Positions 52,921 to 62,225 of a stretch of 64,000 bases of DNA are shown here, one piece after another. This DNA comes from an uncultured Lachnospiraceae bacterium (GTDB taxonomy: Bacteria > Bacillota > Clostridia > Lachnospirales > Lachnospiraceae). The stretch is taken from contig CAJTNT010000013.1 in the NCBI GenBank assembly GCA_910577785.1, positions 23,047 to 87,046 of the forward strand, written 5' to 3'. The notes under the pieces were generated by a model that did not search any database, was not told the DNA's origin, and worked only from the letters and a program-made list of their open reading frames with translations. The position numbers and the translations under genes were made by a program. The first letter of the stretch is position 1. Each line of letters starts with the position of its first letter.

Positions 52921-53373
52921 TCAGAAATATTTCCTGCTGCCCCATAGATTGCTTTTCTTCAAATCCAAGTATTCATTGTATGCCTTTTCCAATATCTGTT
53001 TCTCATTCGCAAAACGGAGTAAATGGTATGCCTCGTGGAACTTATAATATCCTGAATCGACAAAATATTCTTCCCGTTGTGGTTTGCTGTAATAACTATC
53101 TGCCATCATAAGATACCAATGCACATCCTTTTCCACGGTATCGTCAGGAACGCTGAACGAATACTGGCTCTTCCCCACATATTTTATAATCATGGCTTTC
53201 ACGCCAGTCTCCTCAAGCACTTCCCGTGCCGCCGTATCCCTGTATTCTTCACCTGGCTCCACAGTGCCTTTGGGGAGCACCCACCCTTCGTACTTATTCT
53301 TGTAATTCTTATACAAGAGCAGTATCTTCCCACGGAATATTACCACACCACCACAACTCGTTGCCTCTATCAT
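52921..53373 (-). CDS. Nudix hydrolase
   Basis: A 150-residue Nudix protein with the full box GTVEPGEEYRDTAAREVLEE followed by TGV (G5xE7xREVLEETG pattern). VLPKGTVE and EKDVHWYLM surround it. Substrate is not predictable; candidates include diadenosine polyphosphates or modified nucleotides. AGGAGGTATTGCA precedes the ATG. It is followed by hairpins at 52798-52870 and lies after the division-gene cluster on the same strand. Confidence 0.93.
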   Translation of the reverse strand: MIEATSCGGVVIFRGKILLLYKNYKNKYEGWVLPKGTVEPGEEYRDTAAREVLEETGVKAMIIKYVGKSQYSFSVPDDTVEKDVHWYLMMADSYYSKPQREEYFVDSGYYKFHEAYHLLRFANEKQILEKAYNEYLDLKKSNLWGSRKYF

Positions 53374-53470
53374 TGCAATACCTCCTGATGTGGTTTAAAT
53401 CGGACTTTGCAATCAGTATAACTCTTTTTTCCACATCTTGCAAGGTTTATTGAAGATGTTTTCGGAAAGC

Positions 53471-54934
53471 TCAGCTGCCAGACGTAAAATAGCGGTCAAA
53501 CAGCTGCTTGGCAATCGGCACGGCCGTTGTGCTTCCAGCGCCGCCATTTTCTACAATCACTGTGACTGCAAGCGTTTCCTTGCCTTCCATAGAGGCATAT
53601 CCGGTAAACCAGGCATGGCTCTCGCCTTTGATATTGCTGAACTCTGCCGATCCGGTCTTCCCGGCGGCTTGGTATGGCTGGCCGTTGAGGGCGGAAGCAG
53701 TTCCCTCGCGCACGACCAGGGACATAAATTCCTGCAGCTTTGCGGCCTCGTCGGCGCCAAGCAGTGAGCCGTATTCAGAAGCGCGGTAATTCTGTACAGT
53801 AACTCCTTTATAGTTTTCTGTATGGTCGATGACGTAGGGGCGCATTAGGTTTCCGCCATTGGCAATCGCGGCTGTAATCATAGCCATATGCATCGGCGTC
53901 ACCAACGTCTCCCCCTGGCCGATGGCTGTCTGCGCCACCTGGTCAGCATCTGATTTTGTGTCCAGGACAAAGCTGCTCTGGTTTGAAGCGTAAGGCACAG
54001 GCAGGTTCTTGCCAAACAGCAGCTCACTGCAGAGGCCGGAAAATGCTTTCCTGTTCAGGCCAAGGCCAATATTGGCATACGAGGTGTTGCAGGATTTGGC
54101 AAACGAGGCCTCCAGGCTCTCTGTCCCATGGACGGCATTGTTATAGCAGTGGATTTCCGTCTTGTTAATGGGGATGCTCCCGATGCACTCGTAGGAATAT
54201 TGCTGGTAGTTCGGATTTTCCCGCAGGTATTCCAGCGTCGTCAGTATCTTAAAGGTCGAGCCTGGCGGGTAGAGTCCCTGGGTCGCCCGGTTCACCAGCA
54301 CGGAATTTTCCCCTTCCGTATCAGAAATAATGCTTTCCCACTCTGTAGCCACGGCATTGGGATCAAAATCAGGCTTAGAAACCATAGCCACAATCTTGCC
54401 TGTAGACGGCTCCAGGGCAACGATTGCCCCCCGCCTGTCACCCAAGGCCTGGTAAGCTGTTTCCTGCAGGCCATAATTTAAGGTCGTGACAATATTGTCC
54501 CCCTGGTTCTTTTGCCCCTTAATACCATTGATCACCTGCTCCAAGAAGAACGCATGGGAACGCAGCAAGGTAAAATTGCCAAAAGATTCAATCCCTGCCC
54601 TGCCATTGCTGTCATAGCCCACAGCATGGGCAAACATGCCGCCATAAGGATAATACCTAGTCTCACTCCCATCCTCGCCAACGAGCGTCTGCGCCAGTAC
54701 CTTGCCGTCCGCTGAGAGGATATTCCCCCGCACCACATGCTCGGCAAAGGTTTCCTGGCGGGTATTGTAAGGGCTATTGATGAAATCCTCGCTCTTATAG
54801 ATCTGAAAATAAGCAAAATAGCCAATCAGAATCAGGAACAGCCCCACAAACAGATAGGTAATCACTGCAAATTCCCGGTTCTTCTTCCTATTTGACGAAG
54901 CGCCTGATTTTTTCTCCGTAAAAAACTTCTTCAT
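53471..54934 (-). CDS. pbpA: Penicillin-binding protein 2-type transpeptidase (PbpA)
   Basis: A 487-residue class B transpeptidase. After a cytoplasmic N-terminus and one helix (about 24-43) come the dimerisation domain and a transpeptidase domain with STFK (Ser 226), SCN (281) and KTGS (426). The size and the PPGSTFK context fit the short Clostridia/Actinobacteria PbpA that partners a SEDS protein. Its start overlaps the FtsW/RodA-like gene by four bases (ATGA), so the two are made as a pair. It crosslinks peptidoglycan during division, elongation or sporulation. Confidence 0.93.
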   Translation of the reverse strand: MKKFFTEKKSGASSNRKKNREFAVITYLFVGLFLILIGYFAYFQIYKSEDFINSPYNTRQETFAEHVVRGNILSADGKVLAQTLVGEDGSETRYYPYGGMFAHAVGYDSNGRAGIESFGNFTLLRSHAFFLEQVINGIKGQKNQGDNIVTTLNYGLQETAYQALGDRRGAIVALEPSTGKIVAMVSKPDFDPNAVATEWESIISDTEGENSVLVNRATQGLYPPGSTFKILTTLEYLRENPNYQQYSYECIGSIPINKTEIHCYNNAVHGTESLEASFAKSCNTSYANIGLGLNRKAFSGLCSELLFGKNLPVPYASNQSSFVLDTKSDADQVAQTAIGQGETLVTPMHMAMITAAIANGGNLMRPYVIDHTENYKGVTVQNYRASEYGSLLGADEAAKLQEFMSLVVREGTASALNGQPYQAAGKTGSAEFSNIKGESHAWFTGYASMEGKETLAVTVIVENGGAGSTTAVPIAKQLFDRYFTSGS

Positions 54935-56784
54935 GGCCGCCGTCCCCTCCTTTCCCGCCTGGGCGCCATCTCCTTCCCGTCCCGCAGGGCTTCCTGAACC
55001 AGCCTCTCTTCCATCCCATGCAGGCTGACGTCCTGCAGCGTACTGCCTTCCATCCCGCGCTGGCTACTATCCCGCACTGGCCTGCCTTCCATCCCGCGCT
55101 GGCTACTATCCCGCACTGGCCTGCCTTCCGCTCCGTACAGGATGTTATCCTGCAGAGCTTCCTCTACTAGCCTTTGCTCCAAATCTCCAGAAAAGCCTCC
55201 GTTCCATGCAGGATTTCGACTGGAACCTCCTGCAAATCCTCTTTCCTGTGCAAAATTTCGGCCGGAATCTCCCTTCGCTTCCCTCTCCTGTGCAGGATTT
55301 CGGGCAGAACTTTCCGCCACTTTTCTTTTCCGCGCAGGCCTGCGCCCCACAGCGCCTGCTTCTGGCTCCCTCTCTAATAAGGCGTCCTGCACCAGTTCTT
55401 CTCCCCGCTGGATACGCCGCACCTTCCGGCGGCTCCTGCCCGGCTTCCTGCCAGCCTTCTGCCTCTGTGCCTGTTCCGTGCTTTCCCGCTCCCGCATCAG
55501 ATACAGCCCCTGGATAATGGAAAAAATAATCAGCGTACTCAGCAGTGAACTGCCCCCGTAGCTGACCAGCGGCAGGGTCACGCCTGTAGAGGGAATGCAT
55601 TTAATATCCCCTCCCACGGACAGGAAAATCTGGAACCCATAAATCGTCCCTAGGCCCAGAGCCACCAGTTTATAAAACAAGTCCTTAATCTGCATGGCGA
55701 TATTTAAAAACATCAGGAAGCAGCTCCCGCAGACCAGCAGCAGGCAGACGGCAAAAATCCCGCCCAATTCCTCAGAAATAGAGGAGAAGATAAAGTCCTG
55801 CTTGACCTCCGGAATCTTGTAAGGCATCCCCTGGTTGAGGCCCATGCCAAACCATCCCCCCGTGCCAATGGCAAACAGGGAATTGGATACCTGGTTCCCC
55901 TCATTGGCAAAAACAGCCAGCGGGTCCTGCCAGGCCACCACCCGCACCCGCACATGATGGAAGAGAAAATAGGCCACCACCGAGGCCGCCGCGCCGCAGA
56001 GCATCCCCCCTGCAAAATAGTACAGCTTCCCGGTCGCCACATACAGCATGACCATATAGGCAATAAAGAAAATCAGCGCCGCCCCAAGGTCTTTCGACAG
56101 CACGAGGATCACCACATGGAGCCCCGCCACCACGGTCGCCTTCACCACATGGATAAATTCCGTAGATTCATAAAACATAGACGCCACAAAGAAGACAAAG
56201 ATAATTTTGATAAATTCCGAGGGCTGTACCGTAACCCCTGCAACGCTGAAAGAAAGCTTCGCCCCATGGGATACCGCCCCCAGCACAGCCACCACGCCGA
56301 GCAGGGTAATGCCCAGCAGCGCATAGACCCAGGTCAGGCTGCGCAGAAAACGCCATCTGCTGATAAAATACGGAATCAGCAGGGTAATGGCAACCGAAAC
56401 AGCCGCAATCACAAACTGTTTCACTGCAAATTCATAAGACAGCCGCGTCAGCATCACGAACCCAATGCACATCAGCATGCACATATTGTTCACCACAAGC
56501 CGGGAAGCCCTGCGGTAGAACAATGCATAGCATCCCTGCACAGCCGCAAAGAACACCGCCTGCGCCAGATAAAATTTTATCATCTCCACATTCTTGGTAG
56601 CCAAAAACAGCACGCAGTAAGCATTCAGGTGGAACAGGTACAGATACAGCACCTGCCTCCTAAACTTCCCAGCCTGCCTTTCGGCCTCCACATTCCGCTT
56701 CAGCGCAGAGAAACACTGATAAGTATACAGCGCAAATAAGATAATCATTGTATACTTTGATAATTCTGTAAATAAATGTACCAT
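54931..56784 (-). CDS. SEDS glycosyltransferase (FtsW/RodA/SpoVE family) with repeat tail
   Basis: 617 residues. About 12 membrane segments fill residues 1-440, with SEDS signatures (VTVQPSEFIKIIFVFF, DLGAALIFF, GVTLPLVSYGGSSLLS). It polymerises lipid II with the class B PBP encoded next. Family members stop near residue 440-460. Here a cytoplasmic tail of about 170 residues follows, rich in Arg, Glu and Gly, with repeated units (EGRPVRDSSQRGM; RNPA/RNFAQERG). The tail is encoded by minisatellite DNA and has no known counterpart in the family. The start is three bases after the U32 peptidase gene. Confidence 0.93.
   Translation of the reverse strand: MVHLFTELSKYTMIILFALYTYQCFSALKRNVEAERQAGKFRRQVLYLYLFHLNAYCVLFLATKNVEMIKFYLAQAVFFAAVQGCYALFYRRASRLVVNNMCMLMCIGFVMLTRLSYEFAVKQFVIAAVSVAITLLIPYFISRWRFLRSLTWVYALLGITLLGVVAVLGAVSHGAKLSFSVAGVTVQPSEFIKIIFVFFVASMFYESTEFIHVVKATVVAGLHVVILVLSKDLGAALIFFIAYMVMLYVATGKLYYFAGGMLCGAAASVVAYFLFHHVRVRVVAWQDPLAVFANEGNQVSNSLFAIGTGGWFGMGLNQGMPYKIPEVKQDFIFSSISEELGGIFAVCLLLVCGSCFLMFLNIAMQIKDLFYKLVALGLGTIYGFQIFLSVGGDIKCIPSTGVTLPLVSYGGSSLLSTLIIFSIIQGLYLMRERESTEQAQRQKAGRKPGRSRRKVRRIQRGEELVQDALLEREPEAGAVGRRPARKRKVAESSARNPAQEREAKGDSGRNFAQERGFAGGSSRNPAWNGGFSGDLEQRLVEEALQDNILYGAEGRPVRDSSQRGMEGRPVRDSSQRGMEGSTLQDVSLHGMEERLVQEALRDGKEMAPRRERRGRRP
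55043..55120 (-). repeat. Two exact 39-bp repeats in the SEDS gene tail
   Basis: Identical 39-base units lie at 55043-55081 and 55082-55120, with degenerate units on both sides (roughly 54970-55330). Each encodes 13 residues, so copy-number change stays in frame. Confidence 0.93.
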
Positions 56785-56787
56785 AAA

Positions 56788-59445
56788 TTATTCAACTCCT
56801 CGTTTCCAGTGCCCATTGGTAAAATCCCTCTGGTATTGCTCCTGGCGGATGCCTCCCCCAGACGCTGCCTGGCGGTACCAGCCAAACACCTGCTCTGCCT
56901 CCCGCGCATTTTCCAGCGTGAATGAAATCCGCACTGCCGAAACCCCAAGGCTGCAGATTTCCGGATAATGATGCAGCAGCGCCAGGGGGCTGATATTATA
57001 GAGCACATTGTAGCAGTCCCGGCACTGGTTCCTTACGGGGAACAGATTGCCCAGGCGGTCTTCCAAATAAGAAATCCCCGGCTTCCCATCACAGGAAAAG
57101 GCATTCCTCCGCAGGCATTGGGCGCTCACCATCAGAGGCTGATGCCCATATACTACCATCTCCCCCTCCAAAGCATCCAACTGTCTCTGCTCCCTGTCAT
57201 CCACTTCCATAATATCCAGCTGCTCTTGTTCCCTGTAACTCAGTCCCATAATATCCAACTGTTTCTGCTCCCTGTAATTCAGTTCCACTGGCAGGGTAAA
57301 CTGCCCCACTGACAGGCTGTGCAGCTCACGGAGCGCCTCCTTGGAAGATACATAGAGCTGGTAATCCCCCTGGATGGCCGAAGGCCTTACCCCCCGTTCC
57401 TTCAAAAACTGCAGTTCCTCATAATTCCTCACCAGAAATCCATCCAAGCCTGCCCCTGCAATCTCCTGCCAATGCGCAGCAAACCACTCCGCTGTATGTT
57501 TGCGGAAAATATAAGGCAGCGCTAGATAGCATTCCTTCCCTGCTGCTTTTACCTGCCGGGTATACTCCAAAAGCATCTCCGCGTAATCTTCCCGAGCGAC
57601 CCTCCGTTCCGGCCTTCTTACATCATTTTCCTGGGCAGCACCCATCAGCTCCCAAAATACCATTTCTTCCAAATAAATTCTCCGCACCTCTGCCTGTTTC
57701 AACGCCATCTGACACTGCCCCGCTGTCTCAGCCATCACATGCAGTTTTGGATGCTGATTTCCCTGGCTTTGCTTTTCTTTCTTCCCCTCTCTCCTTACAT
57801 ATGCTCCCAATCCCTTATCTAACTGCATATCTCCCTTCTGCTCCCCTTCCCCTCTTCTCTGTCCCTCTTCCTCCTGCTCCACTTTTCTCTGTTTATCTTC
57901 CTTCTGCTCCCCTTCCCTTTTTTCACACAGGCTTATTTCCGGCGTTTCCCTGCGGTAACCTTTTAATATTTCCTCTTGCAGCAGCTCCAGTCCTTTCCTG
58001 CGGAGCTGGTTCAGTGAGCCTACCGTAAGGAAAATCCCTTCTTCCATCTCAACCTTCAGTTCAGAGAACACAAACGGCGTCCCTCCCGTTTTTCTCATCT
58101 TCTGCAGCACGGTTTCCTCTGGCAAAGGCTGGCTTCTGGAGGGCTGTACCACTTCTCCTTCCGCCATCACCACAACTTCCCTATATTCTAACACAAGCTC
58201 GGCTGGATTTCCGCTGGAAAGTCTTAAGATTCCTTTTATTTTTTCTTTATCCCCTTCTCCTTTTCCAAGAGATAAGCTGCCCCATTTTTCCTTTCCTTTC
58301 CCTGACAGGCTGCCTCGTTCTTCCTTTCTCTTCCCCTTTTCATGGGAAGGGCTTTTCAAAGCCATCATTTCCTTTCCGTTGTGGCGCATGAAATATCCAT
58401 CCGTAAATCCGCTGCGGTTCCCCAGCTCCAATAATCTGGCATAGGTTTCCTCCGAAACCCAATATTTCCTGCTCCCTTCTCTTTCTGCCACGTCATTGCT
58501 TTGCCCCGGCCATTCCTCCTGGCAACAGCGGTCAATCTGCTCCCGATAGATTTCCGTAACGCCCGCCGCATATTCCGCCTGCTTCATCCGTCCTTCAATC
58601 TTAAAAGAATAAACCCCGTTACGGATCAATTCCGCAATCTGCCCAATCCCACATAAATCCTTAGGGCTTAAAAAGTACTGCTCCCCTCGCTCCTGGCTCT
58701 TTTTCCCCTTTGGGAAAGGCCTCCTATCTGCGGAACTTTGCACCTTCCCCTTTGCAATATATTTCCCATCTACGGAGCCAAGTATCCGGTAAGGAAGCCT
58801 GCATGGCTGCGCACACCGCCCGCGGTTCCCGCTCCTGCCCCCTATCATGCTGCTCATCAGGCACTGCCCAGAATAACAATAACAGAGGCTGCCATGCACA
58901 AAGCATTCCAGTTCGGCCCCTGTCTTTTGGTAAATATCTGAAATTTCCTCCAAAGTCAGTTCTCGCGCTGCCACTATCCTACTGCATCCTGCTTCCAGCA
59001 GCATCCTGGCGCCATATTCCCCGGTAACCCCCATCTGCGTGCTGGCGTGGATAGGCAGCCCTGGAAAATGCTCCTTCACAAAATGCAGGACACCCAGATC
59101 CTGCACAATCACCGCGTCCAGCCCTGCCTCATACAGAGGGAGCAAATATTCCCACAGTTCCCCAATTTCCCGCTCCTTTAGCAGGGTATTGACGGTAAGG
59201 TACAGCTTCTTCCCCCTTAAATGCAGGTAATCGAGTCCTTCCCGCAGTTCCTCCGCCGTAAAATTCTTCGCATAAGCCCTGGCGCCAAACCTCTCGCCCC
59301 CGGCATATACCGCATCTGCCCCCGCCTGCGCCACAGCCTCTAAAATCTCCAATGACCCTGCCGGAGCCAATAATTCCGTTTTCCTTCCTCTGCTGCCATC
59401 CCTGCCCATACGCTGCCCCTCCGACCTATTATTATCCACTTCCAT
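56788..59445 (-). CDS. U32 family peptidase with expanded linkers
   Basis: 885 residues. The N-terminal U32 domain (about 20-300) has ELLAPAGSLEILEAVAQAGADAVYAGG, the ARELTLEEI motif, ECFVHGSLCYCYSGQCLMSS and GNRGRCAQPCRLPY, with Fe-S-type cysteines. A DUF3656-like middle and a C-terminal part with CRDCYN follow. This is the RlhA/YdcP-like group, some of which hydroxylate 23S rRNA rather than cleave proteins. Three low-complexity inserts stand out (about 375-415, 520-580 and 745-785; the last repeats YREQxQLDIM three times). The start at 59445 follows GAGGAAGT. It is co-directional with zapA and ftsW. Confidence 0.9.
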   Translation of the reverse strand: MEVDNNRSEGQRMGRDGSRGRKTELLAPAGSLEILEAVAQAGADAVYAGGERFGARAYAKNFTAEELREGLDYLHLRGKKLYLTVNTLLKEREIGELWEYLLPLYEAGLDAVIVQDLGVLHFVKEHFPGLPIHASTQMGVTGEYGARMLLEAGCSRIVAARELTLEEISDIYQKTGAELECFVHGSLCYCYSGQCLMSSMIGGRSGNRGRCAQPCRLPYRILGSVDGKYIAKGKVQSSADRRPFPKGKKSQERGEQYFLSPKDLCGIGQIAELIRNGVYSFKIEGRMKQAEYAAGVTEIYREQIDRCCQEEWPGQSNDVAEREGSRKYWVSEETYARLLELGNRSGFTDGYFMRHNGKEMMALKSPSHEKGKRKEERGSLSGKGKEKWGSLSLGKGEGDKEKIKGILRLSSGNPAELVLEYREVVVMAEGEVVQPSRSQPLPEETVLQKMRKTGGTPFVFSELKVEMEEGIFLTVGSLNQLRRKGLELLQEEILKGYRRETPEISLCEKREGEQKEDKQRKVEQEEEGQRRGEGEQKGDMQLDKGLGAYVRREGKKEKQSQGNQHPKLHVMAETAGQCQMALKQAEVRRIYLEEMVFWELMGAAQENDVRRPERRVAREDYAEMLLEYTRQVKAAGKECYLALPYIFRKHTAEWFAAHWQEIAGAGLDGFLVRNYEELQFLKERGVRPSAIQGDYQLYVSSKEALRELHSLSVGQFTLPVELNYREQKQLDIMGLSYREQEQLDIMEVDDREQRQLDALEGEMVVYGHQPLMVSAQCLRRNAFSCDGKPGISYLEDRLGNLFPVRNQCRDCYNVLYNISPLALLHHYPEICSLGVSAVRISFTLENAREAEQVFGWYRQAASGGGIRQEQYQRDFTNGHWKRGVE

Positions 59446-59527
59446 ACTTCCTCTTTCGGAAAGTGTTCCCTAACATTGGAATTTATGAACTCTACTGAAA
59501 ATTCCCTTGCTTTCACTATTGGGAATG

Positions 59528-59989
59528 TCAGCTTAAACCCATAATATAGATCTGGCACGGATTCCATTCATCCCATAATGTGGGGAAAACCTCAAATTCT
59601 TTAAAACCAAGAGAAAGATAAAACTTGTTGGTTCTATTATATTCCTCATATTTTCCCATTTGGACTGTCTTTACCTGAATAAATGAATATCCTTTTTCAC
59701 TGGCCACTTCCTTTGCGTGATGAAACAGCCTGTGGCCGATACCTTTTCTATGAAATTCCTTTAATATTCCCATGACATATAATTCTACAGTGGCATTGCC
59801 TGTTTCCTTTAAATACAAAAATCCTATAGGTTCATCCTTATCATAAGCGCAAAAAAAGATTTTATTAATACTTTCCGTTATGTACGCTTCCCTTGCCTCC
59901 GGTATCCCGAACCAATCAGGCAGAGCTTCCAGAATAAACCGTACTACCTTTTGTTTTTCTAAATTATCCGTTAATTGCCTAATTTCTAT
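59528..59989 (-). CDS. GNAT acetyltransferase, apparent ATA start codon
   Basis: A 153-codon frame. The acetyl-CoA site is in LKEFHRKGIGHRLFHHAKEVA, followed by FIQVKTVQ and FYLSLGFKEFEVFP. The N-terminus (IEIRQLTDNLEKQKVVRFIL, then LPDWFGIPEAREAYI) looks complete and conserved, yet the codon eight bases after AAGGAG is ATA, and no ATG, GTG or TTG occurs before the internal TTG at 59818, which would cut off 57 residues including half the fold. The ATA lies 11 bases inside the end of zapA, so reinitiation is conceivable. Alternatively the gene is inactivated by an ATG-to-ATA change. Confidence 0.75.
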   Translation of the reverse strand: MEIRQLTDNLEKQKVVRFILEALPDWFGIPEAREAYITESINKIFFCAYDKDEPIGFLYLKETGNATVELYVMGILKEFHRKGIGHRLFHHAKEVASEKGYSFIQVKTVQMGKYEEYNRTNKFYLSLGFKEFEVFPTLWDEWNPCQIYIMGLS

Positions 59990-60575
59990 TTCCGTTCTCC
60001 TTTTTTACAGATTCCTGTATTCCCCTTGCCTCTTCCCTCTGATCCTCAACCCAATTCTCCCATTCAGAAAATCCATCTTCTTGCCCCCTATACGGCTTTT
60101 CTTCCCCTCCCCAGCCTCTCTTTCCTTCTGCATCCCCTCCTTCTGCGCCCCCCATAGCCTTTCCTTCCCCAGCCAGGGCATCTGCCAGGGCGGCCTCCAG
60201 CCTTGCCTTCTCCAGGAGCAGCTCCCGGTTCTCCTTCTCCAGTTCCCCTGCCGCGCTCTCCCTGCTCTCTTCCCGAATCTGTGCAGATATCAGCTCATGC
60301 TTCAAATCATAAATTTCCTTATCTTTCTCCCTGATATCCTCTTCCAGCTTCTCCGCCTGTTCCTTGGCCTTATAATAATCATCTGCAATATTCAGTTCCA
60401 ATAATGTATGCTTCAGTTCCAAGGAAAAACGCTTTACATTTTCCATGGACTCAAATTCACTCAGCTTCCCGTTAATATATCCTGCCACTTTCTGCAGATA
60501 CTCCTCGCTCTCATATCCACTAAGGGTATATACCTTTCCGCCTATCAAAACATCCGCACTTGTCTTTACTGACAT
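59979..60575 (-). CDS. zapA: Cell division protein ZapA with long C-terminal extension
   Basis: 198 residues. The ZapA domain covers about 1-100: DVLIGGKVYTLSGYESEEYLQKVAGYINGKLSEF, then SLELKHTLLELNIADDYYKA and a coiled coil. ZapA bundles FtsZ at the division ring. The family is usually 90-150 residues; here a tail rich in Gly, Glu and Arg (about 140-198) follows. ATG 60575 is after GAGGATGGAAGT. The neighbours U32 peptidase, FtsW-type and PBP genes support a division role. The stop codon overlaps the acetyltransferase start region. Confidence 0.9.
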   Translation of the reverse strand: MSVKTSADVLIGGKVYTLSGYESEEYLQKVAGYINGKLSEFESMENVKRFSLELKHTLLELNIADDYYKAKEQAEKLEEDIREKDKEIYDLKHELISAQIREESRESAAGELEKENRELLLEKARLEAALADALAGEGKAMGGAEGGDAEGKRGWGGEEKPYRGQEDGFSEWENWVEDQREEARGIQESVKKENGNRN

Positions 60576-60673
60576 ACTTCCATCCTCTCGCACAAATTTT
60601 CTCCGCAATTACGCCCTAATAGATTTATTATAACTGTTTTTGGAAGAAAAACAATACTATTTCTCAAAAAAGG

Positions 60674-62176
60674 TTATGATTCATGGCAAGAGGCATCCTC
60701 TATTTCTTTCCATTCCACCTGTCTGTATAAATACGAGAATCCATTTATTACAGAGCGGATAAACGCCTTTTTACCAGCTTTATCATAGAGCTGATAATAG
60801 GCATCATTACAGTGCAAAAAATTTGGAACGGCATCTACTGCTTCCTGCTGAAAGGTAGGGACATAAAACCAATCCAACCACCACCCTTCCGGCTCTCCAC
60901 TTTTGGTCCTCTCTGTTTTTAAAAAAGTGAAAGCAAGTTTTCTTGTACCGTCATCTACAGACTGCTGTTCTTCATAATCGTATGGCTCACTCGGCTCATT
61001 CGGTTTCCTAATAAGAACAAAGCCTATCTCTGAACGCCATTCAATCTGGAAATGCATGGCAAGGATACAAGTTTCCTTTTCTCCATGTTTATTTTCCGAA
61101 TTAAAGCTATGGATCTGATAAGTTAATCCCGGGAAATCCCGTCCCTTGTGATATTTTGTAATTTGCTCATCCAAAGGATAGACCTCTAAGTACCTATCAG
61201 CATATAATACATCTGCTTCTTTTTTAATCTCATAGTACAGATTCCGCAGAAATTCTGTCTTTGCCGCTTCTAATCCCTTTGCAATCAACTGTGCAGATTT
61301 CATGTTTCCCGGCTGCCAAAGCAATTCATTTAGTATTTTCTGAAATCCCATCTCATTCTGATTTGCCAATGAAAGGATAGCCGCTATAAACTGTTTCAGC
61401 ACTTCTTTGACATTTTGATTTTCTGTCATACTTTCTATATGCCCTAACCATTGCCTGATCTCTGCTCCCCAGGAAATGGGTCTGATAAGGCGGCAGCACT
61501 CTACGCTGCCCTTGGTGCTTTTTTCAGAAGGAAGCCGTCCATCCAGGGTAAGGTAGTATAATTTCCAGGATTTATTCCCTGCTCTCTGCGCCATCCGCCC
61601 CATTGCAAATGTATAGTAATCGTAACATTGCCCTTCCTGCTCTTCGGCATAAATTTTCACTTCAATTGGAAGGAAACGATACCGTGTCTCAATCACCAAA
61701 TCAATCCGCCTTGCAGAATCTGGTATTACATACTCACGGAATATTTTTGCCGTGCGGAACTCATCTGCCTCCAGATCACCTAATTGCAGGACATCCTCCA
61801 AGAACAATTTCAGGCATTCGATTCCCATGCCATGCGTTCCGTTCGGTTCAAGCAGCCCATAGAGTACCCGGCACATAATGGTCTCCTTTTTCTGTATACC
61901 TGCCATTTTAAAAATATTAAACTCCAGGGCTTTCTTCTGGATATCTCCTTCATATTGTTCAGACAGGTTTGCCATTTGTGCCAATAATTCCTGCTCTCCC
62001 TGTAAGAAAGGACAGTCCAAAAACATACCCGCCATTGTTTCAGTCTGTAAGGTATCGAAGCCGCTTAACTCACAAATAGCTTCATCCCCTCCATCCATCC
62101 GTGTACGTTCTTCCAAGCTGTCAGCAGGTTTCTGCTTCCAAAAACTATCTAAAACTCCCGTACTTATTTTTTCCAC
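60674..62176 (-). CDS. PD-(D/E)XK nuclease superfamily protein (PDDEXK_4-like)
   Basis: A protein of about 500 residues. The nuclease core is near 140-190: SARRIDLVIETRYRFLPIEVKIYAEEQEGQCYDYY, giving the ID...EVK catalytic pattern and a following QxxxY helix. The N- and C-terminal thirds match nothing I can name. The start is probably GTG 62176, seven bases after AGGAGGG; ATG codons further up lie inside or before the neighbouring gene. It follows a WYL regulator by 49 bases on the same strand and is probably controlled by it. Confidence 0.75.
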   Translation of the reverse strand: MEKISTGVLDSFWKQKPADSLEERTRMDGGDEAICELSGFDTLQTETMAGMFLDCPFLQGEQELLAQMANLSEQYEGDIQKKALEFNIFKMAGIQKKETIMCRVLYGLLEPNGTHGMGIECLKLFLEDVLQLGDLEADEFRTAKIFREYVIPDSARRIDLVIETRYRFLPIEVKIYAEEQEGQCYDYYTFAMGRMAQRAGNKSWKLYYLTLDGRLPSEKSTKGSVECCRLIRPISWGAEIRQWLGHIESMTENQNVKEVLKQFIAAILSLANQNEMGFQKILNELLWQPGNMKSAQLIAKGLEAAKTEFLRNLYYEIKKEADVLYADRYLEVYPLDEQITKYHKGRDFPGLTYQIHSFNSENKHGEKETCILAMHFQIEWRSEIGFVLIRKPNEPSEPYDYEEQQSVDDGTRKLAFTFLKTERTKSGEPEGWWLDWFYVPTFQQEAVDAVPNFLHCNDAYYQLYDKAGKKAFIRSVINGFSYLYRQVEWKEIEDASCHES

Positions 62177-62225
62177 TTTTGTCCCTCCTAAAGATGAATC
62201 TGGCGTATATCCATGGCGCATTATA

